From an uncultured bacterium (GTDB lineage Bacteria > JAAXHH01): 43,010 nt of DNA. The stretch's first letter is position 1. Each line of letters begins with the position of its first letter. A program made the translations under genes and the position numbers. The notes below the pieces were generated by a model. The model searched no databases and was not told the origin of the DNA. It worked only from the letters and a program-made list of their open reading frames with translations. This document shows, piece after piece, positions 17,560 through 25,067 of the stretch. The stretch lies in NCBI GenBank assembly GCA_913051705.1, contig CAJXCW010000011.1, positions 1 through 43,010 on the forward strand, given 5' to 3'.

Positions 17560-17859
17560 ATGATGCTCGTTCACACCTCACGGACGATTCGGATCCTGCT
17601 TATCGCCGGCTACCTGATTGTGGCGGTCGCCACGATGTCGTGGCATGTGCACGACGGAGACCAATTTGCCGGATACGACGAGCATTGCATATCCTGCCAC
17701 TGGACCACTTATGCGCCTGTTGCCCTCGGCGTTCCCTGCCAGGCTTTCTGCCTCGGTACACCGGCCATGGTCATTCCGCTGTCCAGGGCCAACCCATCCA
17801 AGCACGCCGCATTTACAAAACGCCACGGTCGCTCTCCTCCGGCTGCACTCTCCGCCTGA
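17560..17859 (+). CDS. Small membrane protein with His/Cys motif, metal-cluster associated
   Basis: A 99-residue protein with one N-terminal hydrophobic helix (IRILLIAGYLIVAVATM). Directly after it comes a metal-ligand-like stretch: WHVHDGDQFAGYDEHCISCH, that is H-x-H and C-x-x-C-H. The remainder is Pro/Ala-rich and ends RHGRSPPAALSA. Comparable small proteins (some under DUF2946) precede bacterial metal-import genes. Here it opens a cluster with a porin, a ZnuA-like binding protein and a ZnuB-like permease, so a periplasmic-side metal-handling role is inferred. There is no good Shine-Dalgarno site upstream of ATG 17560; ATG 17563 is an alternative. Confidence 0.55.
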   Translation: MMLVHTSRTIRILLIAGYLIVAVATMSWHVHDGDQFAGYDEHCISCHWTTYAPVALGVPCQAFCLGTPAMVIPLSRANPSKHAAFTKRHGRSPPAALSA

Positions 17860-17981
17860 ATTCCTGTTCCGTGTGTTTTTCCCACATAAGGATCAGGATT
17901 AATAGAGTCCCTGCATGTTGACACCTTTGACTTTCGAGTCGCCGGATGAGCATTTTCTCATTACGGCAGGAGAGTATGGAT

Positions 17982-19265
17982 ATGGAACGAGTATGGAAAC
18001 CCGTTCGGGTTGCCGTTACCGTTATGATGATACTGGCCGGCCAGACGGCGGCACAGGCGCAGGCAGCCGACACCACGGCGACCGCGATACAGCTCGATGC
18101 GCGAATAGACAGCCTCGCCGTACAACTGCGGCAGGCGCAGGAGGCGATAGAGCAGCAGCAGGCGCTTATTGAAATTCTGATACAGACGCAGGCGCAACCC
18201 TCCCCTGCTCTGCCTCAGGGTATGCCGGCAGTCGGGCAGCTTGTTGCCCCTCAGCAGGCATCCAACCTGTTGAATCCAAATATCAGTCTGATCGGGGATA
18301 TCCGGGCACAGGCGGGACGGGATTTTGCGCCTGACACAAGGGCATTTACGCTGCACGAGGCGGAAATCGGCATTCAGGCGCCGATCGATCCGTTTGCCAG
18401 GGCGGATGCGTTTATCGCCATGAGTCCGGAGGAAGGCGTGGATCTGGAAGAGATGTATATTACATTCCAGACGCTGCCGCTGGGATTACTGGCCAAAATC
18501 GGTAAATTCCGATCGAATTTCGGAAAATTCAACAGGACCCACGGACCCGAAACACCGTTCAGCGATCGGCCGCTTGTCACGGAAAACTATTTCGGCGAAG
18601 AGGGTCTGGCTGGCGTCGGGGTTTCACTCAGCCTGTTGATCCCTAACCCCTGGGTATACCTGAACCTCGACGCCGAATTCACGGCTAACCCGGAAGAAAC
18701 GCCGGCGTTCGCGATATTCGATTCGACGGCAGGCGCGTTCCTCACCGGGGGGCGACGACGTGACCTGCTGTATCTCACCCGACTCGGTACATTTCTGGAC
18801 CTGAGCGAAAGCACGAATCTGACGCTGGGCGCCACGTACGCAACCGGGGTGCATGCCCCGGCCGGCGCATTGCGCACACACATTGAGGGCCTGGATCTGA
18901 CGCTCCGATGGCAACCGCTGAGGCGCGCGATCTATACCTCCATAGAATGGCAGACAGAGTTGCTCTTCAGTCAGCGTGAACAGCCGGGCGGCGGGCGTGT
19001 CAACAGCAGTGGCCTGTTTTCCTATATCGACTGGCAGATATTACGCCGCTGGCATATCGGCGCGCGGTATGATTTCACGCAATTTCCCGACACGAATGTA
19101 GCGGATGAGCAGGGTGTGCTCGGATTTCTTACATTTACGCCTTCGGAATTCAGTATGATTACCGTGCAGGGACGGGGTGTGCGTCGTACAGACGGGGCAT
19201 GGCACGGCGTTGGTATGATGAAGATCACCTTTAACATCGGATCGCACGGCGCGCACCCGTATTGA
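17982..19265 (+). CDS. Outer-membrane porin of metal-uptake cluster
   Basis: About 427 residues: a signal peptide (AVTVMMILAGQTAAQAQA), then a coiled-coil segment (LDARIDSLAVQLRQAQEAIE and a run of QQQ) that may contact peptidoglycan or form a trimer stalk. A beta-barrel-like domain with alternating hydrophobics follows (SLIGDIRAQAGRDFAPDTRA, GLLAKIGKFRSNFGKFNRTH) and ends in an aromatic-poor terminal strand. Similar porin-like proteins are found beside znuA-like genes in Bacteroidetes and Planctomycetes-type genomes. ATG 17982 is preferred because AGGAGA lies eight bases upstream; ATG 17976 is too close and 17946 has no site. It is probably the outer-membrane entry for the metal bound by the next gene product. 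Confidence 0.72.
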   Translation: MERVWKPVRVAVTVMMILAGQTAAQAQAADTTATAIQLDARIDSLAVQLRQAQEAIEQQQALIEILIQTQAQPSPALPQGMPAVGQLVAPQQASNLLNPNISLIGDIRAQAGRDFAPDTRAFTLHEAEIGIQAPIDPFARADAFIAMSPEEGVDLEEMYITFQTLPLGLLAKIGKFRSNFGKFNRTHGPETPFSDRPLVTENYFGEEGLAGVGVSLSLLIPNPWVYLNLDAEFTANPEETPAFAIFDSTAGAFLTGGRRRDLLYLTRLGTFLDLSESTNLTLGATYATGVHAPAGALRTHIEGLDLTLRWQPLRRAIYTSIEWQTELLFSQREQPGGGRVNSSGLFSYIDWQILRRWHIGARYDFTQFPDTNVADEQGVLGFLTFTPSEFSMITVQGRGVRRTDGAWHGVGMMKITFNIGSHGAHPY

Positions 19266-19328
19266 GTGCGGCGTGCGGCATGCGGCATGAAAGAGCAAAA
19301 ATGGTTTTATGTTAAAAAGGAGCAAACC

Positions 19329-20276
19329 ATGTGGATAAGAATCGCGATTCTACCGGGCGTTCTAGTGATGTTGATGGCTGGGATCATCTCGCCTGTCGCG
19401 GGTCGGGTGAATGTGGTCGCCACGACCGAGGATCTTGCGTCGCTGTCGCGGGAGGTGGGGGGGGATATGGTCAATGTGATGGCCATCGCCAGGGGGTATC
19501 AGGATCCGCATTTTGTAAATCCGAAACCGAGCTACCTGCTCAAGCTGCGGAAGGCGGATCTGCTTATCGCGGTGGGCCGGGAACTGGAGGTGGGATGGCT
19601 TCCGGCCCTTGTGCAGCAAAGCCGGAACAAAAAATTACGTGGTGGTGGCAACGGATACCTGGACGCTTCCATCGGTTGTAGTGTTCTACAGCAATCGACC
19701 ATGCGTGTCGACAGATCCATGGGAGATGTCCACCCATTCGGAAATCCCCACTACTGGCTGACGCCGAACAACGGTATAGTCATCGCAACAAACATTTCGA
19801 CGAGGCTCTCGGAAATCGATCCGGACCACGCCGATCATTACCGGACGCGTCTCGCGGACTTCGTCCGGCGTCTGAAAGAGGCGTCTGCCCGGTGGGATGC
19901 GCTGATAAGCCCTTATAGTGGCACAAGCGTGGTGACGTATCATAACTCCTGGCCCAATTTCGCGCAACGGTACGGGTTACATGTGTTCGGATATGTGGAA
20001 CCCAAACCGGGTGTGCCCCCTTCACCGGCGCATACGTTGAACCTGATTCAACAGATGAAATCCGAAGGGGTGAAAATAATAATCGTTGAACCGTATTTCA
20101 ACCTTAAAACGCCCGAGGCCATCGCCCGGGCTACGGGCGCCAGGGTGGTCGTTCTAATGCCTTCTGTCGGGGGCACAGAAGAGATCACGGACTATTTTTC
20201 TCTCTTCGACTATAACCTGAATCTGCTGGAGACGACATTCAAAGAAGTTGGCATATCGCCGAAAAAGGAGGAGTGA
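19329..20276 (+). CDS. Metal ABC transporter substrate-binding protein (ZnuA-like)
   Basis: Cluster A-I periplasmic metal-binding protein, 315 residues with a signal peptide (IRIAILPGVLVMLMAGIISP). The putative metal ligands are visible in order: His in GYQDPHFVNPKP, His in HPFGNPHYWLTP, His in VVTYHNSWPNFAQRYG and a late acidic residue in IIIVEPYFNLKTPE. This layout fits zinc or manganese. ATG 19329 has AAGGAG six bases upstream; the open frame from 19266 has no better site. The stop overlaps the permease ATG by one base (TGATG). There is no His-rich loop of the E. coli ZnuA type. Confidence 0.9.
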   Translation: MWIRIAILPGVLVMLMAGIISPVAGRVNVVATTEDLASLSREVGGDMVNVMAIARGYQDPHFVNPKPSYLLKLRKADLLIAVGRELEVGWLPALVQQSRNKKLRGGGNGYLDASIGCSVLQQSTMRVDRSMGDVHPFGNPHYWLTPNNGIVIATNISTRLSEIDPDHADHYRTRLADFVRRLKEASARWDALISPYSGTSVVTYHNSWPNFAQRYGLHVFGYVEPKPGVPPSPAHTLNLIQQMKSEGVKIIIVEPYFNLKTPEAIARATGARVVVLMPSVGGTEEITDYFSLFDYNLNLLETTFKEVGISPKKEE

Positions 20277-21136
20277 TGGACACCGATGTACTGGAATTAC
20301 TGGCGGCGCCTTTTGTCGCCAGCCTTGTTCTGTCGAGTATCCATACCTATCTGGGTATCCATGTTGTCGAGCGCGGGGTGATCTTCGTCGATCTCGCGCT
20401 TGCGCAGGTCGCAGCGCTGGGCACCACGTTCGGGTTCCTGATGGGTGCGTCCCTGCACGACGGCGGGGCCCACTGGTGGTCTCTGGGTTTTACGTTTGTA
20501 GGCGCCGCGATCTTTACCCTCACCCGCACGCGCCGGACCAGTATCCCGCAAGAAGCGCTTATAGGCATCGTGTATGCCGTCAGCGCCGCCCTGTCGATCG
20601 CGGTTGTGAGTCAGGCTCCCGAAGGCGCCGAGCATATCAAAGACATGCTCGTAGGCAGTATCCTGGTGGTTTCGTGGGAAGATATCCGGGATATTGCGAT
20701 ACTCTACGGCATCGTGGGGCTGTTCCACTGGATCTTCCGGAAATCCTTTCTCCTGCTCTCTTTCGATCCGGCACGCGCGTATGCCGAGGGCATGTCCGTT
20801 CGAAGGTGGGATTTTCTTTTTTATATCTCGTTCGGTCTGGTAGTCACTTATGCCGTGGCAATTGCGGGCGTGCTTCTCGTATTCACCTATCTTATCGTCC
20901 CATCTGTCTTTGCCATGATGTTTTCTAATCGTGTTGGTACACGGCTGATCCTTGGCTGGGGTATGAGCACGTTCGTTAGCGCCGCAGGCGTCCTGCTGTC
21001 GTTCCTGCTCGACCTGCCGACCGGTGCGACCATCATTTGCACGTTCGGGCTCACGCTACTTCTGGCCAGTTTCGTTTATCTGGCGATACGCCGTGGGGAT
21101 GATGAGCCCCTTCCTGAACGCCGCAGGCAGGTTTAA
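20276..21136 (+). CDS. Metal ABC transporter permease (ZnuB/MntB-like)
   Basis: ABC-3 family inner-membrane permease of 286 residues with about eight helices. It starts LLAAPFVASLVLSSIHTYLG and carries the family signatures VFVDLALAQ-type (here VERGVIFVDLALAQVAALGT) and the late helices GVLLVFTYLIVPSVFAMMFS. It forms the channel for the ion delivered by the upstream binding protein. ATG 20276 overlaps the preceding stop, with AAGGAGGAG just upstream. The cognate ATP-binding protein is not found before or after it in this window, so the transporter must borrow an ATPase encoded elsewhere. Confidence 0.92.
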   Translation: MDTDVLELLAAPFVASLVLSSIHTYLGIHVVERGVIFVDLALAQVAALGTTFGFLMGASLHDGGAHWWSLGFTFVGAAIFTLTRTRRTSIPQEALIGIVYAVSAALSIAVVSQAPEGAEHIKDMLVGSILVVSWEDIRDIAILYGIVGLFHWIFRKSFLLLSFDPARAYAEGMSVRRWDFLFYISFGLVVTYAVAIAGVLLVFTYLIVPSVFAMMFSNRVGTRLILGWGMSTFVSAAGVLLSFLLDLPTGATIICTFGLTLLLASFVYLAIRRGDDEPLPERRRQV

Positions 21137-21216
21137 CGGAGCAACTACGAAACGGCGATATGGTAAGGCGGGGCTACTCGATGATGCGCCGGCGGATGTC
21201 CGGCATTGGATATGAT

Positions 21217-22275
21217 ATGGTTTATAAAATCGGGATTGTAGGGACGGGCGGTATCGCCCATGCACATGGGAAGGCGGCTCAGGATATTGATGAGGTTGAA
21301 CTGACGGCGATTTGTGATGTTTCTCAGGAATCGTTGGATCGATATGGGGATCATTTTGGCGTGAAAAGACGCTATCAAGATCTTGAAACCATGTTGGTGA
21401 GGGAGGATCTGGACTTCGTGGTGATCTGCACCTGGGGGAATTCCCATGCGGAAATCAGCAATCGGATCGCAAATTCGCGGCGGCTCAAGGCGATATTATG
21501 CGAAAAACCTATTTGTTCAACAGCAGCCGAATGTGAAGAGATGATTACCGTAGCGAAGGACAACGGCATTCTGCTGGCTGAAGCGTTTAAATTCCGACAT
21601 CACCCGCGCCACCTCAAAGTCAAAGAGCTGATCGACTCGGGTCTTATAGGCGATGTAACCCTGATTCGCAGTACGTTCACTGGAGCCGGTAATCCGGTGC
21701 AGATGACTGCTGACCGAAACTGGCGGTTTAATAAGGAAAAAGGCGGCGGGGCGGTGTACGATCTGGGGTGTTATTGCATTCACCATGCCCGATTTATGAT
21801 CGGCGCAGAGCCTTTCCGTGTGTATGCCAGCGGTCATAAAGGCAAGTATAACGAGATCAATGAAGCCGTCGCCATCCAACTTGAGTTCCCCGATGAGATC
21901 AGTACTCAGATCGCCATCGCTTTTCGATATTTCGGGTCACAGGAGGCGGAAATATACGGTACCGATGGATATATCAGAACAGATCTTGCCTGGAATAACG
22001 AAAACCAGCCGGTGTCTCTCGAAGTCAAGTTGAAGAACGGCGACCGGCAAACCTATGATTTCGCCGCAGTAGATCAGTTCGCTTTACAGCTGCAACATAT
22101 GTGCGCCTGTCTGGAAACCGGTCAGGCACACCGTATCTCACCAGAGAACAGTCTGGGGCAGATGCAGGTCATCGATGCCGTCCATGCCTCTATCGCCAGC
22201 GGTAAGCCGGTGGAGCCTCAACGCTCTTCCACCTCCACGCCAAGCCCATCTGCCAATCGGTTGACGAAGGCATAA
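21217..22275 (+). CDS. Gfo/Idh/MocA-family oxidoreductase
   Basis: NAD(P)-dependent sugar-type dehydrogenase, 352 residues. The Rossmann motif is KIGIVGTGGIAHAHGKAA; the signature E-K-P occurs in AILCEKPICSTAAECEE. The C-terminal substrate domain has GGGAVYDLGCYCIHHARFMI with the usual D-x-x-x-H-like catalytic region. Family members oxidise or reduce cyclitols, hexoses or sugar phosphates; the substrate here is unknown. ATG 21217 is chosen because the Rossmann strand begins three residues later; the upstream frame to 21160 is Arg/Met-rich and unlike the family. The last 19 codons overlap the convergent AhpD-like gene by 58 bases, so the C-terminal tail after KPVEP may be an extension. Confidence 0.9.
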   Translation: MVYKIGIVGTGGIAHAHGKAAQDIDEVELTAICDVSQESLDRYGDHFGVKRRYQDLETMLVREDLDFVVICTWGNSHAEISNRIANSRRLKAILCEKPICSTAAECEEMITVAKDNGILLAEAFKFRHHPRHLKVKELIDSGLIGDVTLIRSTFTGAGNPVQMTADRNWRFNKEKGGGAVYDLGCYCIHHARFMIGAEPFRVYASGHKGKYNEINEAVAIQLEFPDEISTQIAIAFRYFGSQEAEIYGTDGYIRTDLAWNNENQPVSLEVKLKNGDRQTYDFAAVDQFALQLQHMCACLETGQAHRISPENSLGQMQVIDAVHASIASGKPVEPQRSSTSTPSPSANRLTKA

Positions 22276-22742
22276 TAGCCGGCAATCATGTTGATATGTA
22301 GTATATCACGATCCTCGAACCCAGCCGATCGCAGCGGCTTCATGTCCGATTCCGACATGTTCCACGGTTCCCGTGTCAGTTTAGCGGCATAATCGAGCAT
22401 CGCCCGGTCTGTCCCGTTTAACTCCGCTTTCGTGTAATCATCTTTCAATTGCTGTAACAATGCAGCATCTTTCGTCAGTCTAAGGAGCCCCTCCCCATGA
22501 TGCGTCATTCAGTATACGCAATGGTTTATCGAAGAGACCGCCACGGCAATCATCTCTCGTTGTGCCCGCGTTAAATGTGAACCGCGTCCATACATCAACT
22601 GTTTGTACATATCAATATGCCATGTATGTGATGCCGGATCGAGACTATGTATGATCTCTATATTATCTACCATCCCCGCATCATATAACGCTTTCAACTC
22701 GCCTTCTGCTTCATCTTCCGGGATCGTTTTTATCCAGGCCAT
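22218..22742 (-). CDS. AhpD-like peroxidase-related protein, probable selenoprotein (CxxU)
   Basis: Carboxymuconolactone-decarboxylase/AhpD-fold protein of the 'peroxidase-related enzyme' group; such proteins use a CxxC pair with a nearby His in thiol peroxidase chemistry. The full-length frame is 174 codons and carries one in-frame TGA at codon 78 (22509-22511). Around it the sequence reads INHCVY-(TGA)-MTHHGEGLL, where relatives have N-x-C-x-Y-C-x-x-H-H-G. The TGA therefore sits exactly on the second redox cysteine. Upstream is MAWIKTIPEDEAEGELKALY; downstream MLDYAAKLTREPW and FVNRLADGLGVEVEE match the family to its end. A strong AGGAGG precedes ATG 22742. A hairpin follows the TGA (22481-22497). 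Selenocysteine insertion is the best reading; the alternative is a single TGC-to-TGA nonsense mutation giving a 77-residue stub. Confidence 0.7.
22481..22497 (-). promoter_or_regulatory. Putative bacterial SECIS hairpin
   Basis: In the mRNA, GGAG pairs with CUCC around a GGG loop. Two G-U pairs and a U-A pair extend the stem to seven pairs. The loop begins 18 bases after the UGA. A further GCAUC/GAUGC pairing (22499-22503 with 22465-22469) could close a longer lower stem. From memory of the published bacterial SECIS model, a G at the start of the apical loop, a stem of at least four pairs and a UGA-to-loop distance of roughly 16-37 bases are all met. Confidence 0.5.
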
Positions 22743-23098
22743 TGTTCCTCCTGAGCTTAGGGACTGGTGTTTTGCTCTGCTGTGCGAACGAAGAGGAGTT
22801 CATCGTACGGCAGGGTCGCGTTCGCAAGGGTAACCCAGCAGTTGATAATACTGAATACTACACTGAAACACAAGTAAACAGTCATCATAAAATCAGACTG
22901 GAAATCGGAGCAGGCACCTTCTTTCTATGGCCTTGTCTCCAGGGGGAATTTTTTGCCTCTCAGGTTCTGGACGGCAAATTGTCCCCTGTTGATTTGTTAT
23001 TCATGAATCGGAATAAGATTAATTATTACAATAAGATAGAGTCATAGTGATGCTGCGAGGTGACCGGGTTATTATCAGCGTAACGATCGTCGTCTACG
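22743..23098. other. Intergenic region, no recognised gene
   Basis: About 350 bases. A plus-strand open frame (22742-23047) encodes FIVRQGRVRKGNPAVDNTEY and similar text that I cannot assign. An imperfect inverted repeat, CAGGGGGAATTT near 22940 against AAATTGTCCCCTG near 22976, is visible. The 3' part may be more of the decayed flagellin gene that follows. Confidence 0.4.
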
Positions 23099-23319
23099 TT
23101 GCAGACCATTGGTTCAAGCACTTCACGGTTATCTATTAAGGAGAATACGCTGGGTGTTGCGATCAACAACACCAAAGCGGCCTTAAGCAGGATACGAGAT
23201 GCGGATCTTGCCATGGAGCAATTGGAGTTGACGAAGGCCAAATACTCCAGCATACCGCGCTATCTTCACTGTCGCAGTCGAACTCGAATCCACAATCGCT
23301 CCTTTCACTCTTCAGATAG
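23099..23319 (+). pseudogene. Flagellin C-terminal fragment, frameshifted
   Basis: The frame reads ENTLGVAINNTKAALSRIRD and continues ADLAMEQLELTKAK, which matches the conserved C-terminal D0 helix of flagellin (S-R-I-R-D-A-D-x-A). It then shifts by one base at 23240-23242, where AAA replaces an expected AAAA. The other frame continues LQHTALSSLSQSNSNPQSLL and ends SLFR at TAG 23317, the typical flagellin end. The N-terminal domain is missing; another shift may lie near 23090. A strong terminator follows 37 bases later. This is a relic of a flagellin gene, unless the shift is a sequencing error in a longer, also broken, gene. Confidence 0.75.
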
Positions 23320-23354
23320 TTCAAGTTCATATTGAAAGAAATACGTGGAAATTC

Positions 23355-23390
23355 AATCCCCCCGGTCCGGCCAACCGGGGGGATTTTTTT
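23355..23390 (+). terminator. Rho-independent terminator after the flagellin relic
   Basis: ATCCCCCCGGT (23356-23366), a 7-base loop and ACCGGGGGGAT (23374-23384) form an 11-bp perfect stem, followed by six or more T. It is the original 3' end signal of the flagellin gene, retained although the gene is broken. Confidence 0.9.
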
Positions 23391-23391
23391 A

Positions 23392-23420
23392 TTGAAGATC
23401 ATGACTGAATATGGTATACT
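23392..23420 (+). promoter_or_regulatory. Sigma-70 promoter of the WecB-like gene
   Basis: TTGAAG (23392-23397), a 17-base spacer and TATACT (23415-23420), with TGG just before the -10 as an extended element. The gene start is 71 bases downstream. The promoter abuts the preceding terminator. Confidence 0.6.
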
Positions 23421-23490
23421 GAAAAGATGGACAGGCAGGGGCCACGCCGCAAGTTATCCTTACGGTGTTGATGCACTCGAGGTGATATAT

Positions 23491-24585
23491 ATGAAGATCA
23501 TGATCGTCGGGGGGACAAGACCGAATTTTGTTAAGATCTCCCCCATATTAAAACTGTTGCGCCGGCATCCGGAGCATTTTCATCCCCTCTTTGTACATAC
23601 CGGGCAACACTATGATACCCGGATGTCGCAATCTTTTCTCGATGACCTGGAGATCGGTAAGCCGGATATCGCTCTGGGGGTAGGATCAGGAACCCAGGCG
23701 GTGCAAACAGCACGGATTATGGAATCATTTGAGCCCGTCGTCCTGAAAGAGAAACCGGATGTCGTCCTGGTTGTTGGAGATGTCACCTCCACAATGGCCT
23801 GTACGCTGGTGTGTGCCAAGTTAATGATGCCCGTGGTCCATGTAGAAGCAGGGATACGGAGCTTCGACCGGCAGATGCCGGAGGAAGTAAACCGGATTGT
23901 TACCGATGCGCTGGCCGATCTCCTGCTAACGCCTGTGGCAGAGGCGCGGGAGAACCTGATTCGTGAAGGCATTCCAGATGAACGGATCCATTTTGTAGGA
24001 AATGTCATGATCGACACCCTGGTACAATGTCGAGAGCATATAAACAACTCCGCAATTATAGATGACCTTGGGCTTAATCCAAGAGAATATGCCTTATTGA
24101 CCTTGCATCGCCCCTCAAATGTCGATGAAGAAGAACCGCTTAGACATATTATGGATGCGCTTGGTGAGATCGGAAAGTCTGTGCGGATTGTTTTTTCCGT
24201 TCATCCCCGAACCCAAAAAATGCTGACCCAATTCGGTCTTTCCTCACAGGTAGAAGCGATCCCTGGTTTGATTAATTTAGAGCCACTCCCTTATTTCGAC
24301 TTCCTCCAGTTACAGCGTCAGGCTCGATTTGTTTTAACGGATTCCGGCGGTATACAGGAAGAAACCACGTTTTTGGGCATTCCCTGTTTAACGTTAAGGG
24401 AAAATACAGAACGTCCGATTACCATCACGCATGGTACGAGCAAGCTGGTCGGAACCAATACAAGTGTTATACTTCAAGAGACCAAGCGGATTTTAGATCA
24501 TCAATGGCATAGAGGACAGATTCCTGACTTGTGGGATGGTCACACCGCTGAACGTATCTTGGATGTTCTCAAGCAAAAGTTCTAA
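23491..24585 (+). CDS. wecB: UDP-N-acetylglucosamine 2-epimerase (non-hydrolysing)
   Basis: Converts UDP-GlcNAc to UDP-ManNAc for surface polysaccharide synthesis; cytosolic GT-B fold, 364 residues as usual. Visible signatures are MIVGGTRPNFVKISPILKLL, HTGQHYDTRMSQSFLDDLEI, VVGDVTSTMACTLVCAKL, HVEAGIRSFDRQMPEEVNR (the E-A-G-x-R substrate block), LTLHRPSNVDEEE, and the C-terminal FVLTDSGGIQEETTFLGIP with CLTLRENTERP. The start is ATG 23491 with GAGGTG six bases upstream; the open frame to 23332 covers the terminator and promoter. The gene is intact. The neighbouring convergent UDP-glucose dehydrogenase, a natural partner in acidic-sugar pathways, is a pseudogene. Confidence 0.95.
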   Translation: MKIMIVGGTRPNFVKISPILKLLRRHPEHFHPLFVHTGQHYDTRMSQSFLDDLEIGKPDIALGVGSGTQAVQTARIMESFEPVVLKEKPDVVLVVGDVTSTMACTLVCAKLMMPVVHVEAGIRSFDRQMPEEVNRIVTDALADLLLTPVAEARENLIREGIPDERIHFVGNVMIDTLVQCREHINNSAIIDDLGLNPREYALLTLHRPSNVDEEEPLRHIMDALGEIGKSVRIVFSVHPRTQKMLTQFGLSSQVEAIPGLINLEPLPYFDFLQLQRQARFVLTDSGGIQEETTFLGIPCLTLRENTERPITITHGTSKLVGTNTSVILQETKRILDHQWHRGQIPDLWDGHTAERILDVLKQKF

Positions 24586-25067
24586 ACACCCTCATAGAGT
24601 CTATCCGATCATTGGTCGTATTCTCTCCTCATTTCTCGTACGCCCTCTCAAGTGTATATAATCATATACGAAGGATGTATACAATTATATCACAATTATA
24701 ATACTTTGTGCCCCAATAGGTTACAGATCCTTTTCCTTTGCTGTGTATATTATATTATACAAAATCGAGTTATTTCCATGACTTTTGGGTTTTAATTTCT
24801 CATATTTTAAATTCTAAATGATTGTAAATAATAAATATAAGATGTTTTCCCTTGGGTTTATTTATTATGGCATAATCTTTGCTATTCAATTTGAAGTAGT
24901 ACGTAGTTATGCCCCCAAATGAGCCTCTAAAAGAAAATAAATCAACTATCTGGATCTTATCGGGCATTAAGATCCAGGAAAACCACGACCCCCTTAAGGA
25001 GGGCTTTCATGGAACTCGTTGATGACCGCACCTGGCATTGCCTTGGGCCGTTTATCCCACCCTGGTC
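24586..25067. other. AT-rich intergenic region between convergent genes
   Basis: About 480 bases with low GC content from 24650 to 24900 (many TATA/ATTATA runs) and no credible reading frame. It holds the hairpin at 24950-24977. An AAGGAGG followed by ATG at 25009 opens a 165-codon plus frame, but that frame is the complement of the UDP-glucose dehydrogenase relic and shows no family resemblance. Confidence 0.5.
24950..24977 (-). terminator. Hairpin with T-rich tail, 3' of the Ugd relic
   Basis: CTGGATCTTA and TAAGATCCAG flank an 8-base loop (24960-24967). Read on the minus strand the stem is followed by a T-rich stretch (TTGATTTATTTTCTTTT). This fits a terminator for the minus-strand UDP-glucose dehydrogenase gene ending at 25068. 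Confidence 0.55.

Noticed and set aside
22742-23047. Plus-strand frame of 101 codons upstream of flagellin relic
   Set aside because: No known family, begins inside the Shine-Dalgarno of the AhpD-like gene, and no start signal of its own.
24586-24900. AT-rich segment as replication origin
   Set aside because: No DnaA boxes, no dnaA/dnaN neighbours; likely just an intergenic region between convergent genes.
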